A stretch of DNA of 64,000 nt from Lachnospiraceae bacterium (GTDB taxonomy: Bacteria > Bacillota > Clostridia > Lachnospirales > Lachnospiraceae), in contig CAJTBO010000014.1 of assembly GCA_910573755.1 (NCBI GenBank), positions 38,501 to 102,500 of the forward strand. The letters are read 5' to 3'. The notes under the pieces are model-generated. The model had not been told where the DNA came from, ran no database searches, and was given only the letters and a program-made list of their open reading frames with translations. The stretch's first letter is position 1. Every line of letters begins with the position of its first letter. The translations under genes and the position numbers were made by a program. Below, piece by piece: positions 16,094-24,456 of this stretch.

Positions 16094-18445
16094 CTATGCG
16101 GTTCTCTCTGCTTCCTGTTTTTTCCTGTGGTATGCTTCCCTCCTTGCGGCAAGATAATTCTCATAGCGTTCCACCGCTTCCGGGTTTCCAGTGGCGGCTT
16201 CCTCATACATTTTCTGCCGGGATTTCTTGGTGGCTTCGGAAGCATACGCCCGCTTGTTCGCAAGCTCTGCCGCCGCTGCCGGGTCGGTTTCGGCTTGCCG
16301 TACCAGCTTTTCCCTTGCTATCTTTTTCCGGCTCTTGTGGGCTTCCAGACGTTCCGATTCCTCCGGCGTTAAGGCTTCCCCCTCTTTTTGGGCGGCGGCA
16401 AGCTCTTTGAGCGTCCTTGTCTTTGGCTGTCCGGCTTTCTGCCTTTCGCGCCATGCCTTATGCTGTGCGGCTTTTTTCCGGCGGTATTCCGCAAGCCGTT
16501 CCGTTTCCTCCGGCGTAAGCTCTGCCCCGGTCTTTTCCAGTTCCATAAGTTCCTTTATGGATTTTTTCTTAGGCGGCTTGGGCGGCTCTGTGGCTTTTCG
16601 TTTCTCCCTCCATTCCTTTTGCCACTCCCGGTTATGTGCAAGCCGTTTTTCCTCCGCTTCCTGTTCCTCCGGCGTGAGAAGCCCCGCTTTTTTCCTTGCG
16701 GTAAATTCCCGTTTCTCTGCCTTGCGCTTCTCATACCGCGCCTTTTGAAGCTCCTTTGAACGGGCTTCCTTTGCCGCCTGTTCCTCCTGCTGGCGGCGTT
16801 GTTCCTCCACCTCTGCCGGGGTGACGATATGGGCGGGTACTTCAAATGCGCCGATAAAGTTTAAATAAATGTCTATCCGCTGGCGGCGGTCATTCCCCCG
16901 CCCCTCACCCTCATGCACAATCACTTTTTCGATAAACTCGTTGAGCATGGGCGTTGTGAGTTCGGAGAAGTCGGTATAGCGTTTCACAAGCTGGATAAAC
17001 TGGTCTGTTTTCAGCTTGTCGGCGTTCCAGCTTTCAATCTGCCTTTGCCATTCCGCTATGGACGTTTCCAGCCCGGTCTGTTCCTCGTCATATTCGGCAA
17101 GAAGCCGGGTAAAATGCTTATCGGGTATCTTGCCCGTGGCGTTGCCCTCATACAGCTTTTTCACAAGCCCGTCAAGCTCTTTGTGCCGCTTCTGTGCCTT
17201 GTTGATTTTCTGCTTGCACTCTTTGACGGTTTTCTCTTGGTTCTGGTCGGACGCTTCCCGGACACGCTCTGTAAACTCTTTTTCATTGTGCCGCACATAC
17301 CAGCTTACCCGCTGGATAACGGCAAGGATAGCGGCTTCAATTTTCGCCGTAGGGATATGGTGCATGGTGCAGTCATGGATTAAGTGGCGGTAGCCGGAGC
17401 AGATGAAAGCGTCCTCAATCCATTTCCCTTGCACAAGGGTATAGCGGTGTGTGAGTTTAGAGCCGCAGTCGGCGCAGTAGAGAAGCCCTGTCAAACGGTT
17501 CGGGGCGTTCTGCCGCTTTGGTGCGCGGCGCACGGTTTCCCGTATCTTCTGTACGGTCTGCCATGTTTCCACGTCCACAATGGCGGGGATTGCGCCCTCA
17601 AAAATATACTGTTCCTCCGGCGTGGTCTTGCGGCTGCTCTTGGTCTTGTAGTTCTCGCATACGGTTTTCCCCAGTACCTTGCGCCCTGTGTATTCCGGGC
17701 GTTTCAGTATGTAGCCGATAGTGGTCGCTGACCATGCGTAGGGGTCTGTGTATTTTGCCGCCCGGACTGGCTCGCCTGTCCGTTTCCAATGCTCGGACGG
17801 GATAGGGATTTTCTCGGCGCGGAGTGCCTTTGCTATGCTGGCTATGGTTTCCCCGGCAAGGACGCTCTGGAAGATACGGCGCACAACGGCGGCGGCTTCC
17901 TCGTCAATTATCCACTCGCCTTTTTCTTCTTTGGAAGCGCGGTAGCCATAGCAGACACTGCCCGAACAGCGCAAGCCCTTTTCCATTCTGGACTTGAAAA
18001 CAGCCTTGATTTTGCGGCTGGTGTCGGCAACGTACCACTCGTTTATCACGTCACGGAAGATAGACATAATATCAAAGCCATTGGCTGTGTCAAGGTTGTC
18101 ATTTGCGGCGATAAAACGCACATGGTATTCATCAAAGGTGCGCTTCAAAAGCCCCACTTCAACCACGTCACGCCCGATTCGGCTCTGGTCTTTGATGATA
18201 ACCGTTGCCACGTTCCCCGCCCGGATTTCGTCCAACATTGCGTCCAGCCCCGGACGCTTGAACGTAGTTCCCCGGATTCCGTCATCTGTAAAGTGCCGGA
18301 TATTGGTAAAGCCGTTTTTCCTTGCGTAGTCCTCTAAAATCCGCTTCTGGTTCTCAATGCTTACGGATTCCCCGGCTCGCTCATCGTCATGGGAGAGTCT
18401 TTCGTACAGGGCGGTGAGTTTGTCTTTCTCTGTCTGCTTTTTCAT
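16094..18445 (-). CDS. Large serine recombinase of element B, with extended C-terminus
   Basis: The product is 783 residues. The N-terminal resolvase domain has ALYERLSHDDERAGESVSIE (catalytic serine in ERLS) and IIKDQSRIGRDVVEVGLLKR. A recombinase domain and zinc ribbon (YCADCGSKL...FICSGY) follow, then a coiled coil ending about residue 540. A further charged tail of about 230 residues contains three LTPEE repeats (LLTPEEQEAEEKRLAHNREW, ELTPEETERLAEYRRKKA, ALTPEESERLEAHKSRKK). Typical TnpX-like recombinases end near 540-600. It lies 65 bp from the element end and is the likely integrase of B. Confidence 0.92.
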   Translation of the reverse strand: MKKQTEKDKLTALYERLSHDDERAGESVSIENQKRILEDYARKNGFTNIRHFTDDGIRGTTFKRPGLDAMLDEIRAGNVATVIIKDQSRIGRDVVEVGLLKRTFDEYHVRFIAANDNLDTANGFDIMSIFRDVINEWYVADTSRKIKAVFKSRMEKGLRCSGSVCYGYRASKEEKGEWIIDEEAAAVVRRIFQSVLAGETIASIAKALRAEKIPIPSEHWKRTGEPVRAAKYTDPYAWSATTIGYILKRPEYTGRKVLGKTVCENYKTKSSRKTTPEEQYIFEGAIPAIVDVETWQTVQKIRETVRRAPKRQNAPNRLTGLLYCADCGSKLTHRYTLVQGKWIEDAFICSGYRHLIHDCTMHHIPTAKIEAAILAVIQRVSWYVRHNEKEFTERVREASDQNQEKTVKECKQKINKAQKRHKELDGLVKKLYEGNATGKIPDKHFTRLLAEYDEEQTGLETSIAEWQRQIESWNADKLKTDQFIQLVKRYTDFSELTTPMLNEFIEKVIVHEGEGRGNDRRQRIDIYLNFIGAFEVPAHIVTPAEVEEQRRQQEEQAAKEARSKELQKARYEKRKAEKREFTARKKAGLLTPEEQEAEEKRLAHNREWQKEWREKRKATEPPKPPKKKSIKELMELEKTGAELTPEETERLAEYRRKKAAQHKAWRERQKAGQPKTRTLKELAAAQKEGEALTPEESERLEAHKSRKKIAREKLVRQAETDPAAAAELANKRAYASEATKKSRQKMYEEAATGNPEAVERYENYLAARREAYHRKKQEAERTA

Positions 18446-18509
18446 GGTGTGTAACCTCCTTTCTTTGAGGGTGCGCGCTTCCCTATAACCTTATTATACT
18501 TATCTGTTC

Positions 18510-19042
18510 GGGTCAGTGACGATATACGACGTTGGAAAATCCTTTGACGTACATTGCATGAGCGACGGTTTCACAAAGAACCGGGTCTTGCCGCTGCCGG
18601 AACCGCCGATTACAAGGATATTTTTGTTTCTTGCGTATTTCGGCTGCTTCGGGCGGCTGTTCATGGTGAGCCGTTCCGTCTGCGTTAGGGGGATATTGTT
18701 CTCAAATACCGGGTCGGTGTACGGCTTTATATCGTCGGCGGTTCCCCAACGCGCCGAACCGTATTCTGTCCCGCGGCGGTATTTCTTCGCGTTCTTGCCT
18801 TTGGTGTAGATAATCAGCCGGACAATGACCGCCCCCGCAATGCCTAAAGCTAAGTCTGCCGGGTGGAAGCTCGGCGCGATACTGGAAAAGGCGGCGGTAA
18901 AACCGTCCCCAAGATGTAGCAGCTTTACGCTCGCGTCCGCGCCGGGGGAGAGCCGGACAGCCGCGCCCACTTTATCAAAGAGCCAGACAAAGAGCAGATA
19001 CGGGAGATTTAAGATAAGCAGCTTCTTGATTTCCGGCTTCAT
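18510..19042 (-). pseudogene. virD4: VirD4 coupling protein, segment 1 (N-terminal)
   Basis: The segment starts MKPEIKKLLILNLPYLLFVW, with two N-terminal membrane segments, then Walker A NILVIGGSGSGKTRFFVKPS. It reads SYIVTDP and stops four codons later inside element B. Its start overlaps the pcfB stop by four bases. Together with 7249-7846 and 4062-4739 it forms a 602-residue VirD4. As it stands only this membrane-anchored, Walker A-bearing fragment would be made. Confidence 0.92.
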
Positions 19043-19515
19043 AGCGATACCTCCCTGTCTTTGTTCTTGACCTTTGCCCGTTCCGCGTTTCTGCTCTGTG
19101 CAGCTTCTTTGAGGGTAGAGAGCAGCTTTCGGATTGAGGGCTTTTTCTCCTGTGTCAGCTTTTTTGCGGAAAATTCCTTAAAGGCGGCGGTCAGCACGTC
19201 CGCGTCCCGCCCCTTGAAGAAAACCAGATAGCGGGGCGGGCTTTCCGTCGCGTCCTTTTTCAGCGCAAAGTCGATACCGTACTTTTTCGCCGTACTCTCA
19301 AAGGCTTTGATATTGCCCTCGGTAATCTCAATGTTGGAAACGCCCGCGTTCTGCTTCATAAGCTGCTTTAAGCTCTGCTTGCCCTGTGGCGGTTTTGCAA
19401 GCTGCTTTTTTCCCTTTGACAGTATGGCTTTCATTGCCTTTTGGAGCGTCTGGGCGGTCAGCTTCCCGGTCTTGATGTAAAAGGCTATGGTCTTTTCGTT
19501 TACTTCGTCCTGCAA
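19039..19515 (-). CDS. PcfB family protein
   Basis: The product is 158 residues from MQDEVNEKTIAFYIKTGKLT. It has the PcfB pattern AQTLQKAMKAIL, a basic linker and a C-terminal domain FESTAKKYGIDFALKKDATE then PPRYLVFFKGRDADVLTAAF. PcfB of pCF10 is a conjugation factor thought to act with the coupling protein and relaxosome. The gene directly precedes virD4 with a four-base overlap, the standard order in Tn1549-like ICEs. Confidence 0.88.
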   Translation of the reverse strand: MQDEVNEKTIAFYIKTGKLTAQTLQKAMKAILSKGKKQLAKPPQGKQSLKQLMKQNAGVSNIEITEGNIKAFESTAKKYGIDFALKKDATESPPRYLVFFKGRDADVLTAAFKEFSAKKLTQEKKPSIRKLLSTLKEAAQSRNAERAKVKNKDREVSL

Positions 19516-19556
19516 TTTGTCGCGTCCTCCTTTCGCGTTTCTTTATGGGGCGGCGG

Positions 19557-19778
19557 TCAGATACGCACCCGCAGCCCGTTCAAGTCCTCGGCTCTGATAC
19601 CCACAAGATACCAGTTGTCGCCGTACTCAATCCGGGTCGGCTTCCACTTGCCCCGCACGAATACGTCAAAGCACTCGCCGCAATGCAAGCCCCCGTAGTA
19701 GCTGTTTAAGTCAAAGCGGATGTCGTAACGGTCGGTGCGCTCGTCAAATACCAATGCTCCTGTCATTTTCTGTGCCAT
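19557..19778 (-). CDS. DUF5348 family small protein
   Basis: The product is 73 residues from MAQKMTGALVFDERTDRYDI, with AAGGAGGATTTTATT before the ATG. It contains LHCGECFDVFVRGKWKPTRI and GDNWYLVGIRAEDLNGLRVR, the pattern of a short beta-rich domain common in Tn1549-like ICEs. Function is unknown. It sits between the DUF6017 gene and pcfB on the same strand. The longer open frame upstream lacks a ribosome site. Confidence 0.8.
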   Translation of the reverse strand: MAQKMTGALVFDERTDRYDIRFDLNSYYGGLHCGECFDVFVRGKWKPTRIEYGDNWYLVGIRAEDLNGLRVRI

Positions 19779-19809
19779 AATAAAATCCTCCTTTTGTGGT
19801 TGTGGGTGG

Positions 19810-20778
19810 TTACAGGCTTTCGCCCTCGTTGCATGAATAATAGTCCGGGTCGCCGTACTGTGGCTTTTTCGGTGACAGTGCGCCGCTTGCCATGTCATGG
19901 GCGACAAGGGAAGTGTAATAATTGCCGATAGTGGACGGGGCGTTGAAAAGGGCTGCTTTCAGATATTGCTTGATGTTGCGGATTTTCGTTGTGTTCTCCC
20001 GCATACAGTCAAGCACAAAGCGGATATGCTCGCCGTCCAGTTTCATAAACTTAGATTTCACAAGCTCTGCCGGGTAGTCGTCCCCCGTAATCCGCACCCG
20101 CTTTCTGGCGGTGCATACGGTTTCAAGCATGAGGTCTACAATCTCGTCAAGCCTGTCACTGTCAAACTTCATGTCCTGTTTGAGAATGTGGTAGTCGATA
20201 TTGTCCTTAATGATTTCCCGGTATATATCAACTGCGCTCTGTGCTGTCGCTTCCGTTCCTTTCCGTTCCGGCGGAGTAGCCGCTTCTCTGCAAGGAGAGG
20301 GGTTAGGGGAAAGGATAGGAATGGAATGGGTACTTTGTTCATCAGTAATTATTTTTTCTTTTTTTGGTAAGTCAGTTCTTTGTATATCTTTATTTAATTG
20401 CATTGGATTTTCCAACGTAGGTTTTTCCAATGTTGGTTTTTCCTGCGTTGGATTATCCAATGTAGGTAAATCCGGCGTAGGCGGCTGTGGCTGCTCGAAT
20501 ATCACATAGTCCGCGCCCCGCAAGCGTCCTTTCTCGTCGCGCTCCCTTGAACGGACGATATACCCGGCGCGTTCAAGCTCCTTAATGGCTTCGCGGATAG
20601 CGTCTATCTTCTCCCGGTTGATAAGGGATAAGCCTTTCAAGGTGTAGTCCCAATCTTCGGGGAGTGACAGCATTTGCGACAACAGCCCCTTTGCCTTTAG
20701 GGAAAGCTCCTTGTTGCGTAGGTGGTGGTTGCTCATTACGGTGTAGCCCTTGTTCCGTTCCACTCTGAAAACTGCCAT
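19810..20778 (-). CDS. DUF6017 protein, replication-organizer-like with N-terminal HTH
   Basis: The product is 322 residues. The N-terminus MAVFRVERNKGYTVMSNHHL, then LSLKAKGLLSQMLSLPEDWD, is the helix-turn-helix found in phage replisome organizers and plasmid initiators. A low-complexity linker follows, with a repeated TLxNP/TLEKP pattern encoded by near-repeats at 20400-20480. The C-terminal domain (DIYREIIKDNIDYHILKQDM ...) is the DUF6017 type. A role in ICE replication or its control is inferred. It heads the pcfB-virD4 gene cluster. Confidence 0.78.
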   Translation of the reverse strand: MAVFRVERNKGYTVMSNHHLRNKELSLKAKGLLSQMLSLPEDWDYTLKGLSLINREKIDAIREAIKELERAGYIVRSRERDEKGRLRGADYVIFEQPQPPTPDLPTLDNPTQEKPTLEKPTLENPMQLNKDIQRTDLPKKEKIITDEQSTHSIPILSPNPSPCREAATPPERKGTEATAQSAVDIYREIIKDNIDYHILKQDMKFDSDRLDEIVDLMLETVCTARKRVRITGDDYPAELVKSKFMKLDGEHIRFVLDCMRENTTKIRNIKQYLKAALFNAPSTIGNYYTSLVAHDMASGALSPKKPQYGDPDYYSCNEGESL

Positions 20779-21012
20779 AGTTCATAGCTCCTTTGCTTTG
20801 GATTTGTTACGCAGTAGAAGCGCGGTTTCGGGGGATAAGGTATAAATCCCTTTCCGCGCCAGATACGCGCCCGGAAAACCGCTTGTAGCAAGGCTTTTTC
20901 TGCCCCTACTGCGTAACAAAGGGCATGAAAAAAGCGGCGTTCCTGTTCTCCCATGTAGAGAGTAAGAAACGCCGCTTCTGCGTCGTATTCAGTTTTTAGT
21001 ACAATACCCTGC
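20779..21012. other. Intergenic region with long inverted repeat before the replication gene
   Basis: A perfect 15 bp inverted repeat TTTGTTACGCAGTAG / CTACTGCGTAACAAA (20803-20817 and 20906-20920) encloses a second, imperfect one (GCGGTTTCGGG / CCGGAAAACCGC). A further hairpin, GCGGCGTT...AACGCCGC, lies at 20932-20975. GTTACGCA and a following GGGGGATAAGG-like stretch recur upstream of element B's initiator gene (about 9754-9795). It could be a replication origin or regulatory leader. Confidence 0.5.
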
Positions 21013-21302
21013 TTGTCCGTCGCTCGAAAAACCTTGATTTTCCAGTGTTTTCAAAAGTATCGTTATCTAACGTCAGCTTTCCAAAGACCCGGCTTCCAGT
21101 CCATGCTTGCCGACATTGAAGCGGGGCTTGTTGGTACAGTCATAGTCAAAGATATGTCACGGTTAGGGCGAAATTATCTGCAAGTGGGAATGTACACAGA
21201 AATGATTTTCCCACAGAAAAACGTCCGCTTCATTGCCATCAATGACGGCGTTGACAGCGCACAGGGCGACAACGATTTTGCCCCCTTGCGTAACATTTTT
21301 AA
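21013..21302 (+). pseudogene. ICE large serine recombinase, 5' fragment (N-terminus missing)
   Basis: The recognisable frame begins FQRPGFQSMLADIEAGLVGT and continues VIVKDMSRLGRNYLQVGMYT to NIFN, where element D interrupts it. The first 60 or so residues of the family, including the catalytic serine motif, are not present upstream. The 5' end is therefore lost as well, and homology starts only near 21080. The matching 3' part is at 31505-32723. The gene would be inactive even if element D excised. Confidence 0.85.
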
Positions 21303-21306
21303 TGAG

Positions 21307-21322
21307 AACCTTACATAAAGAA
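21307..21322. repeat. Left terminal inverted repeat of element D
   Basis: AACCTTACATAAAGAA is the exact reverse complement of the sequence at 31486-31501. It lies five bases inside the element border and is a probable recombinase binding arm. Confidence 0.92.
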
Positions 21323-21396
21323 CGATGTATACATTGGCAACCGGCAAGATAGTTTGGCTGGTATGTACCCCGGTGTAAAACCGGGGCTTTTTTGTG

Positions 21397-23019
21397 TCAG
21401 GCTTCGATATAACCCACGAAATTGTAATGGATTTTGATGTCCCGGACGGTGCATCCGTCCTCGACTTTCTTTTCTCCAACCTCGATTCGCTTGATGAGCC
21501 GCAGGAGGGTGGGACGGTCGAGTTCTTCCAGCTTTGCGTACTCTCTAATCAGCTTCATCCACTGCTGGACATCATCCGTCTCCTGCTGGTACGCCTCCAA
21601 CTCGCCCGACAAATGCGCCCTCTGCTCCAGCTTGTCGGCGCGTTCGGCTTCGTACTGGTTCATCAGCTGGACGCAGACGGCCTCCGGGATGTGCCCCATC
21701 ACCTTGTCCTCATAGATGGCCTGGGTCAGCCTGGAAAGTTCCGCAAGCCGTTTCTCAATAGCCGTCAGAAGAAGTCTGGTCTGCTTCATCTGTTCGTCGG
21801 ACGATGCCCTGCGCTGGGTCTGGATTTGCTCAATCAACCCGGATGGGTCGTTCCTCGCCTGTTTCGCTTTCATGCGGATGTCGGTCAGGACAACCTGTAT
21901 CAGCACCTTTTGATTCATCGTGTGGGCCGTACAAATGTCTTTTCCACCGCAGCAGTACCGATTGCACAGGTAACTTTCATAGGTGGACCTGACCGGGGTC
22001 CCGTCCTTGCACTTGTGGTAGTCCCCATGATGGCGCATGGTCGAGCCGCAATCCATACAGTAAAGCAGTCCGGCAAACAGAGCGGTCTCCCCATTTGCCT
22101 GTGTCCGGCTCCGGGCGTTCTGCTGCTCGATTGTCCGTACCAGTTCCCAGACCTCCATCGAAATCAGCGGCTCATGCGTACCCTCGACACGAATCCACTC
22201 GGCCTCCGGCTTGCCTACCTGCTTGTGAACCTTGTAGGAGATATTGCCGGTTTTGTTCTGCACCGTATGACCGATATAGACCTCATTGCGAAGGATGGCC
22301 TTCACGGTCTGGGCTTGCCAGTAGCCTCCGTCCTGCCGGGGATTGACCATGCCTTTCTGCAAGTAGTAGAGGTCGCGGGGCGTGGACACCTTCTTCTCAT
22401 TCAGCGTTGTGGCGATTTTACGGTAACTGAGTCCCTGACAGCGCATATCGAAAATACGCCGCACAAGGGGTGCTGTTGCCGGGGCGGGAATGAGGATGTG
22501 CTTGTCATCAGGGCTTTTCAGATAGCCGATAGGGGCATAGCATCCCACATACTTCCCGGCTTGAAACGAGGAGCGTTTGACTGCCCTGATTTTGGCGCTG
22601 GTGTCCCTGGCGTAGAGGTCGTTCATGACATTTTTCAGAATCACCAGCATCTCATTGTTTTTGTGAGCGGTGTCCACCCCATCATTGAGGGCGATGAACC
22701 GGCAGCCGAGGCTCGGAAAAACGATGTCCGTATACTTCCCGCTTTCGATATAATCTCTGCCGAGACGACTGAGGTCCTTACAGAGTACCAGATTGATTTT
22801 TCCGGCGGTGGCGTCGGCGATAAGCTGGTTGAACCCAGGCCTATCGAAGGTCGTACCTGAGACCCCATCGTCACAGTAGGCGGCATAGAGGTTCCAGCCC
22901 TGCTCCAGGACATAGCGGCTGAGCATCTCCCTCTGGTTCTCCACGGACACGGACTCGCCGGTTCTCTCGTCCTCCCGGCTGAGCCTGCAATAAATTCCAA
23001 CATTGTAGGTTTCCTGCAT
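21397..23019 (-). CDS. Large serine recombinase of element D (TnpX-like)
   Basis: The product is 540 residues. The resolvase domain is VGIYCRLSREDERTGESVSV (catalytic serine in RLSRED) with VLCKDLSRLGRDYIESGKYT. A recombinase domain and zinc ribbon (YCMDCGSTMRHHG...YLCNRYCCGGKDIC) follow, then a coiled coil and a C-terminal DUF4368-like end, RIEVGEKKVEDGCTVRDIKI. It is the expected length for the TnpX family. It is transcribed toward the left element end, 90 bp away. Its own codons at the position of the target motif read VMNDLYARDTS instead of IFNEWLVRDTS, so it lacks the site it inserts into. Confidence 0.93.
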   Translation of the reverse strand: MQETYNVGIYCRLSREDERTGESVSVENQREMLSRYVLEQGWNLYAAYCDDGVSGTTFDRPGFNQLIADATAGKINLVLCKDLSRLGRDYIESGKYTDIVFPSLGCRFIALNDGVDTAHKNNEMLVILKNVMNDLYARDTSAKIRAVKRSSFQAGKYVGCYAPIGYLKSPDDKHILIPAPATAPLVRRIFDMRCQGLSYRKIATTLNEKKVSTPRDLYYLQKGMVNPRQDGGYWQAQTVKAILRNEVYIGHTVQNKTGNISYKVHKQVGKPEAEWIRVEGTHEPLISMEVWELVRTIEQQNARSRTQANGETALFAGLLYCMDCGSTMRHHGDYHKCKDGTPVRSTYESYLCNRYCCGGKDICTAHTMNQKVLIQVVLTDIRMKAKQARNDPSGLIEQIQTQRRASSDEQMKQTRLLLTAIEKRLAELSRLTQAIYEDKVMGHIPEAVCVQLMNQYEAERADKLEQRAHLSGELEAYQQETDDVQQWMKLIREYAKLEELDRPTLLRLIKRIEVGEKKVEDGCTVRDIKIHYNFVGYIEA

Positions 23020-23108
23020 CTTTGATTTTACCTCCCAAAGAGCAGTGCGAATGGCGGTCGATTACCTACCGCCATTATAGCACGCTCACACTCTGATGCA
23101 AAGGCCCT

Positions 23109-23309
23109 TTACGCGATACGGCTGAGTTTTTCCATCGCCGCCAAGTCGAGCAGATCACCCAACTGTCCTTTGTCAGAAAATACACTTTTGACCCGGTAGA
23201 CCACGCCGCCGATTTTGACTTCGGTGTAATCGTTCAGGCGGCTGACCTCCTTTCCTTCCACAGGTTCCGGGGACGGAACAGCCCTCCGGTTCATGTTCAG
23301 CTTCTCCAT
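23109..23309 (-). CDS. Small protein of element D, possibly TnpW-like
   Basis: The product is 66 residues from MEKLNMNRRAVPSPEPVEGK. The C-terminal part YTEVKIGGVVYRVKSVFSDK then GQLGDLLDLAAMEKLSR loosely follows the pattern of small transposon-encoded proteins (a short beta segment and a helix), but similarity to TnpW is weak. It starts just after the AAA ATPase stop, so they probably share a transcript, with the recombinase 90 bp downstream. Confidence 0.5.
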   Translation of the reverse strand: MEKLNMNRRAVPSPEPVEGKEVSRLNDYTEVKIGGVVYRVKSVFSDKGQLGDLLDLAAMEKLSRIA

Positions 23310-23313
23310 ACCG

Positions 23314-24456
23314 TCACGCCCCTTCCGAATCATCAGGGGTGGGCGTGTAGGTTGTGTAGGTATTGCAGATATTTTTACGACCGTCACCGGCACTCAAAAT
23401 ACCGTCATTACCTACATTATCTGCATCGTCCATGTCGGTGCTGACCCAGGGAGCATTCAAATCCAGCAGAGAGACCAGCCGGCCCTTCCCAGTGCGTTTC
23501 CCGGAACGGTAGCGGACGCCATACTCTCGCTCAAGTTCTCCGATGCTGGCGTTCAGTAGCCGGGTCAGTGTGTTCGGCTCGGCGTTGATTTCCGTTTCCG
23601 CCTTCAACTCGTCCAGCAGCACAGCGGCGTAACCCCGCCACACGCCATGCACCTGGGTGAAGGTCTGAACGGCAGTCAGGATAGGGTCAGGCTCTTTCTG
23701 TGAGGCCTCGCCCCCAAAGGAAACAAACTCCCACACTTTCCTCTGCTTGTCAAAGCGGAGGTTCAGTTGAGTGTCGGCCACCTCCCGCCCGGTCACATCC
23801 AGCGTGGCGGAGGTCTCCATCCGGGAGGACTTTTGCAGGACAAGCGCACCGTCAGCGCATCCCAGAAGGCCGGTCGTGCCGGAGATCATGTTGAAGGAAT
23901 CGGCAGACCCGGCCTTGCGGGTGTGGTGGACTACCAGCACTGTTACCAGGAAGCGGTCGGCAATTTTTTTCAAAGAGCAGACTGTCTCATAGTCGCTGGC
24001 ATAGTTGTATTGCTCCTGCCCGGCCTTGCGGACACGCTGGAGAGTGTCAACAATCGCCAGCTTCACATGGGGATGGGCGGCGAAGAAGTTTGTAAGCTGT
24101 TCCTCGAAGCCCTCGCCGATATACAGGGCCTCGGTCGCCAGCCAGATGCTGCCGGGCTTTCCGCCGCTGACATCGTTCAGCCTCTGCTGCATCCGCTGGA
24201 AAGTGTCCTCCAGGCTGATGTAGAGGACACCACATTGTTCCGTTTTCATTCCCCAGACCGGCTCGCCTTTGCTGACCTGGTTCGCCAGCCACAGCACCAG
24301 CCAGGATTTGCCCACCTTGGGCGCACCGGCGAGGATGTAGATGCCCTGGCCTATCAGCCCGTCAATCAAAGTGCCGGACGGGGCGTAGGTCGTGTCCAGC
24401 AGTTCCTCCGCCGGGATCACTTTCAGTTCAGGGATTTTGCTTTTTTCTTCCGTCAT
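23314..24456 (-). CDS. RecA-fold AAA ATPase, RepA-helicase-like (AAA_25)
   Basis: The product is 380 residues. Walker A is YILAGAPKVGKSWLVLWLAN, an acidic motif is VLYISLEDTFQRMQQRL, Walker B is VKLAIVDTLQRVRK, and VVHHTRKAGSADSFNMISGT matches the RepA/AAA_25 class. Such proteins serve as replicative hexameric helicases or DNA-processing ATPases on plasmids and phage-like elements. The C-terminal part looks like a winged-helix region. It is divergent from the XRE regulator at 24765, so its expression may be controlled from the shared intergenic region. Confidence 0.82.
   Translation of the reverse strand: MTEEKSKIPELKVIPAEELLDTTYAPSGTLIDGLIGQGIYILAGAPKVGKSWLVLWLANQVSKGEPVWGMKTEQCGVLYISLEDTFQRMQQRLNDVSGGKPGSIWLATEALYIGEGFEEQLTNFFAAHPHVKLAIVDTLQRVRKAGQEQYNYASDYETVCSLKKIADRFLVTVLVVHHTRKAGSADSFNMISGTTGLLGCADGALVLQKSSRMETSATLDVTGREVADTQLNLRFDKQRKVWEFVSFGGEASQKEPDPILTAVQTFTQVHGVWRGYAAVLLDELKAETEINAEPNTLTRLLNASIGELEREYGVRYRSGKRTGKGRLVSLLDLNAPWVSTDMDDADNVGNDGILSAGDGRKNICNTYTTYTPTPDDSEGA

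Larger units (their letters stand above)
7847..18511. mobile_element. Element B: integrative mobilizable element in virD4
   Basis: This 10.66 kb unit on the minus strand runs from a serine recombinase at one end to TnpW at the other, with relaxase, MobC and replication genes between. The borders are set by the virD4 frame: GTC ACT GAC CC at the far side and CC A AAA GGA at the near side. They share a CC dinucleotide consistent with a serine-recombinase crossover and restore TDPKGTLIL. It has no conjugation channel genes of its own, so transfer would need a helper, paradoxically of the type it has interrupted. Confidence 0.9.

Noticed and set aside
21394..22860. 488-codon plus-strand open frame
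   Set aside because: It is the exact complement of the serine recombinase of element D, whose motifs are clear. High GC at third positions opens the antisense frame.
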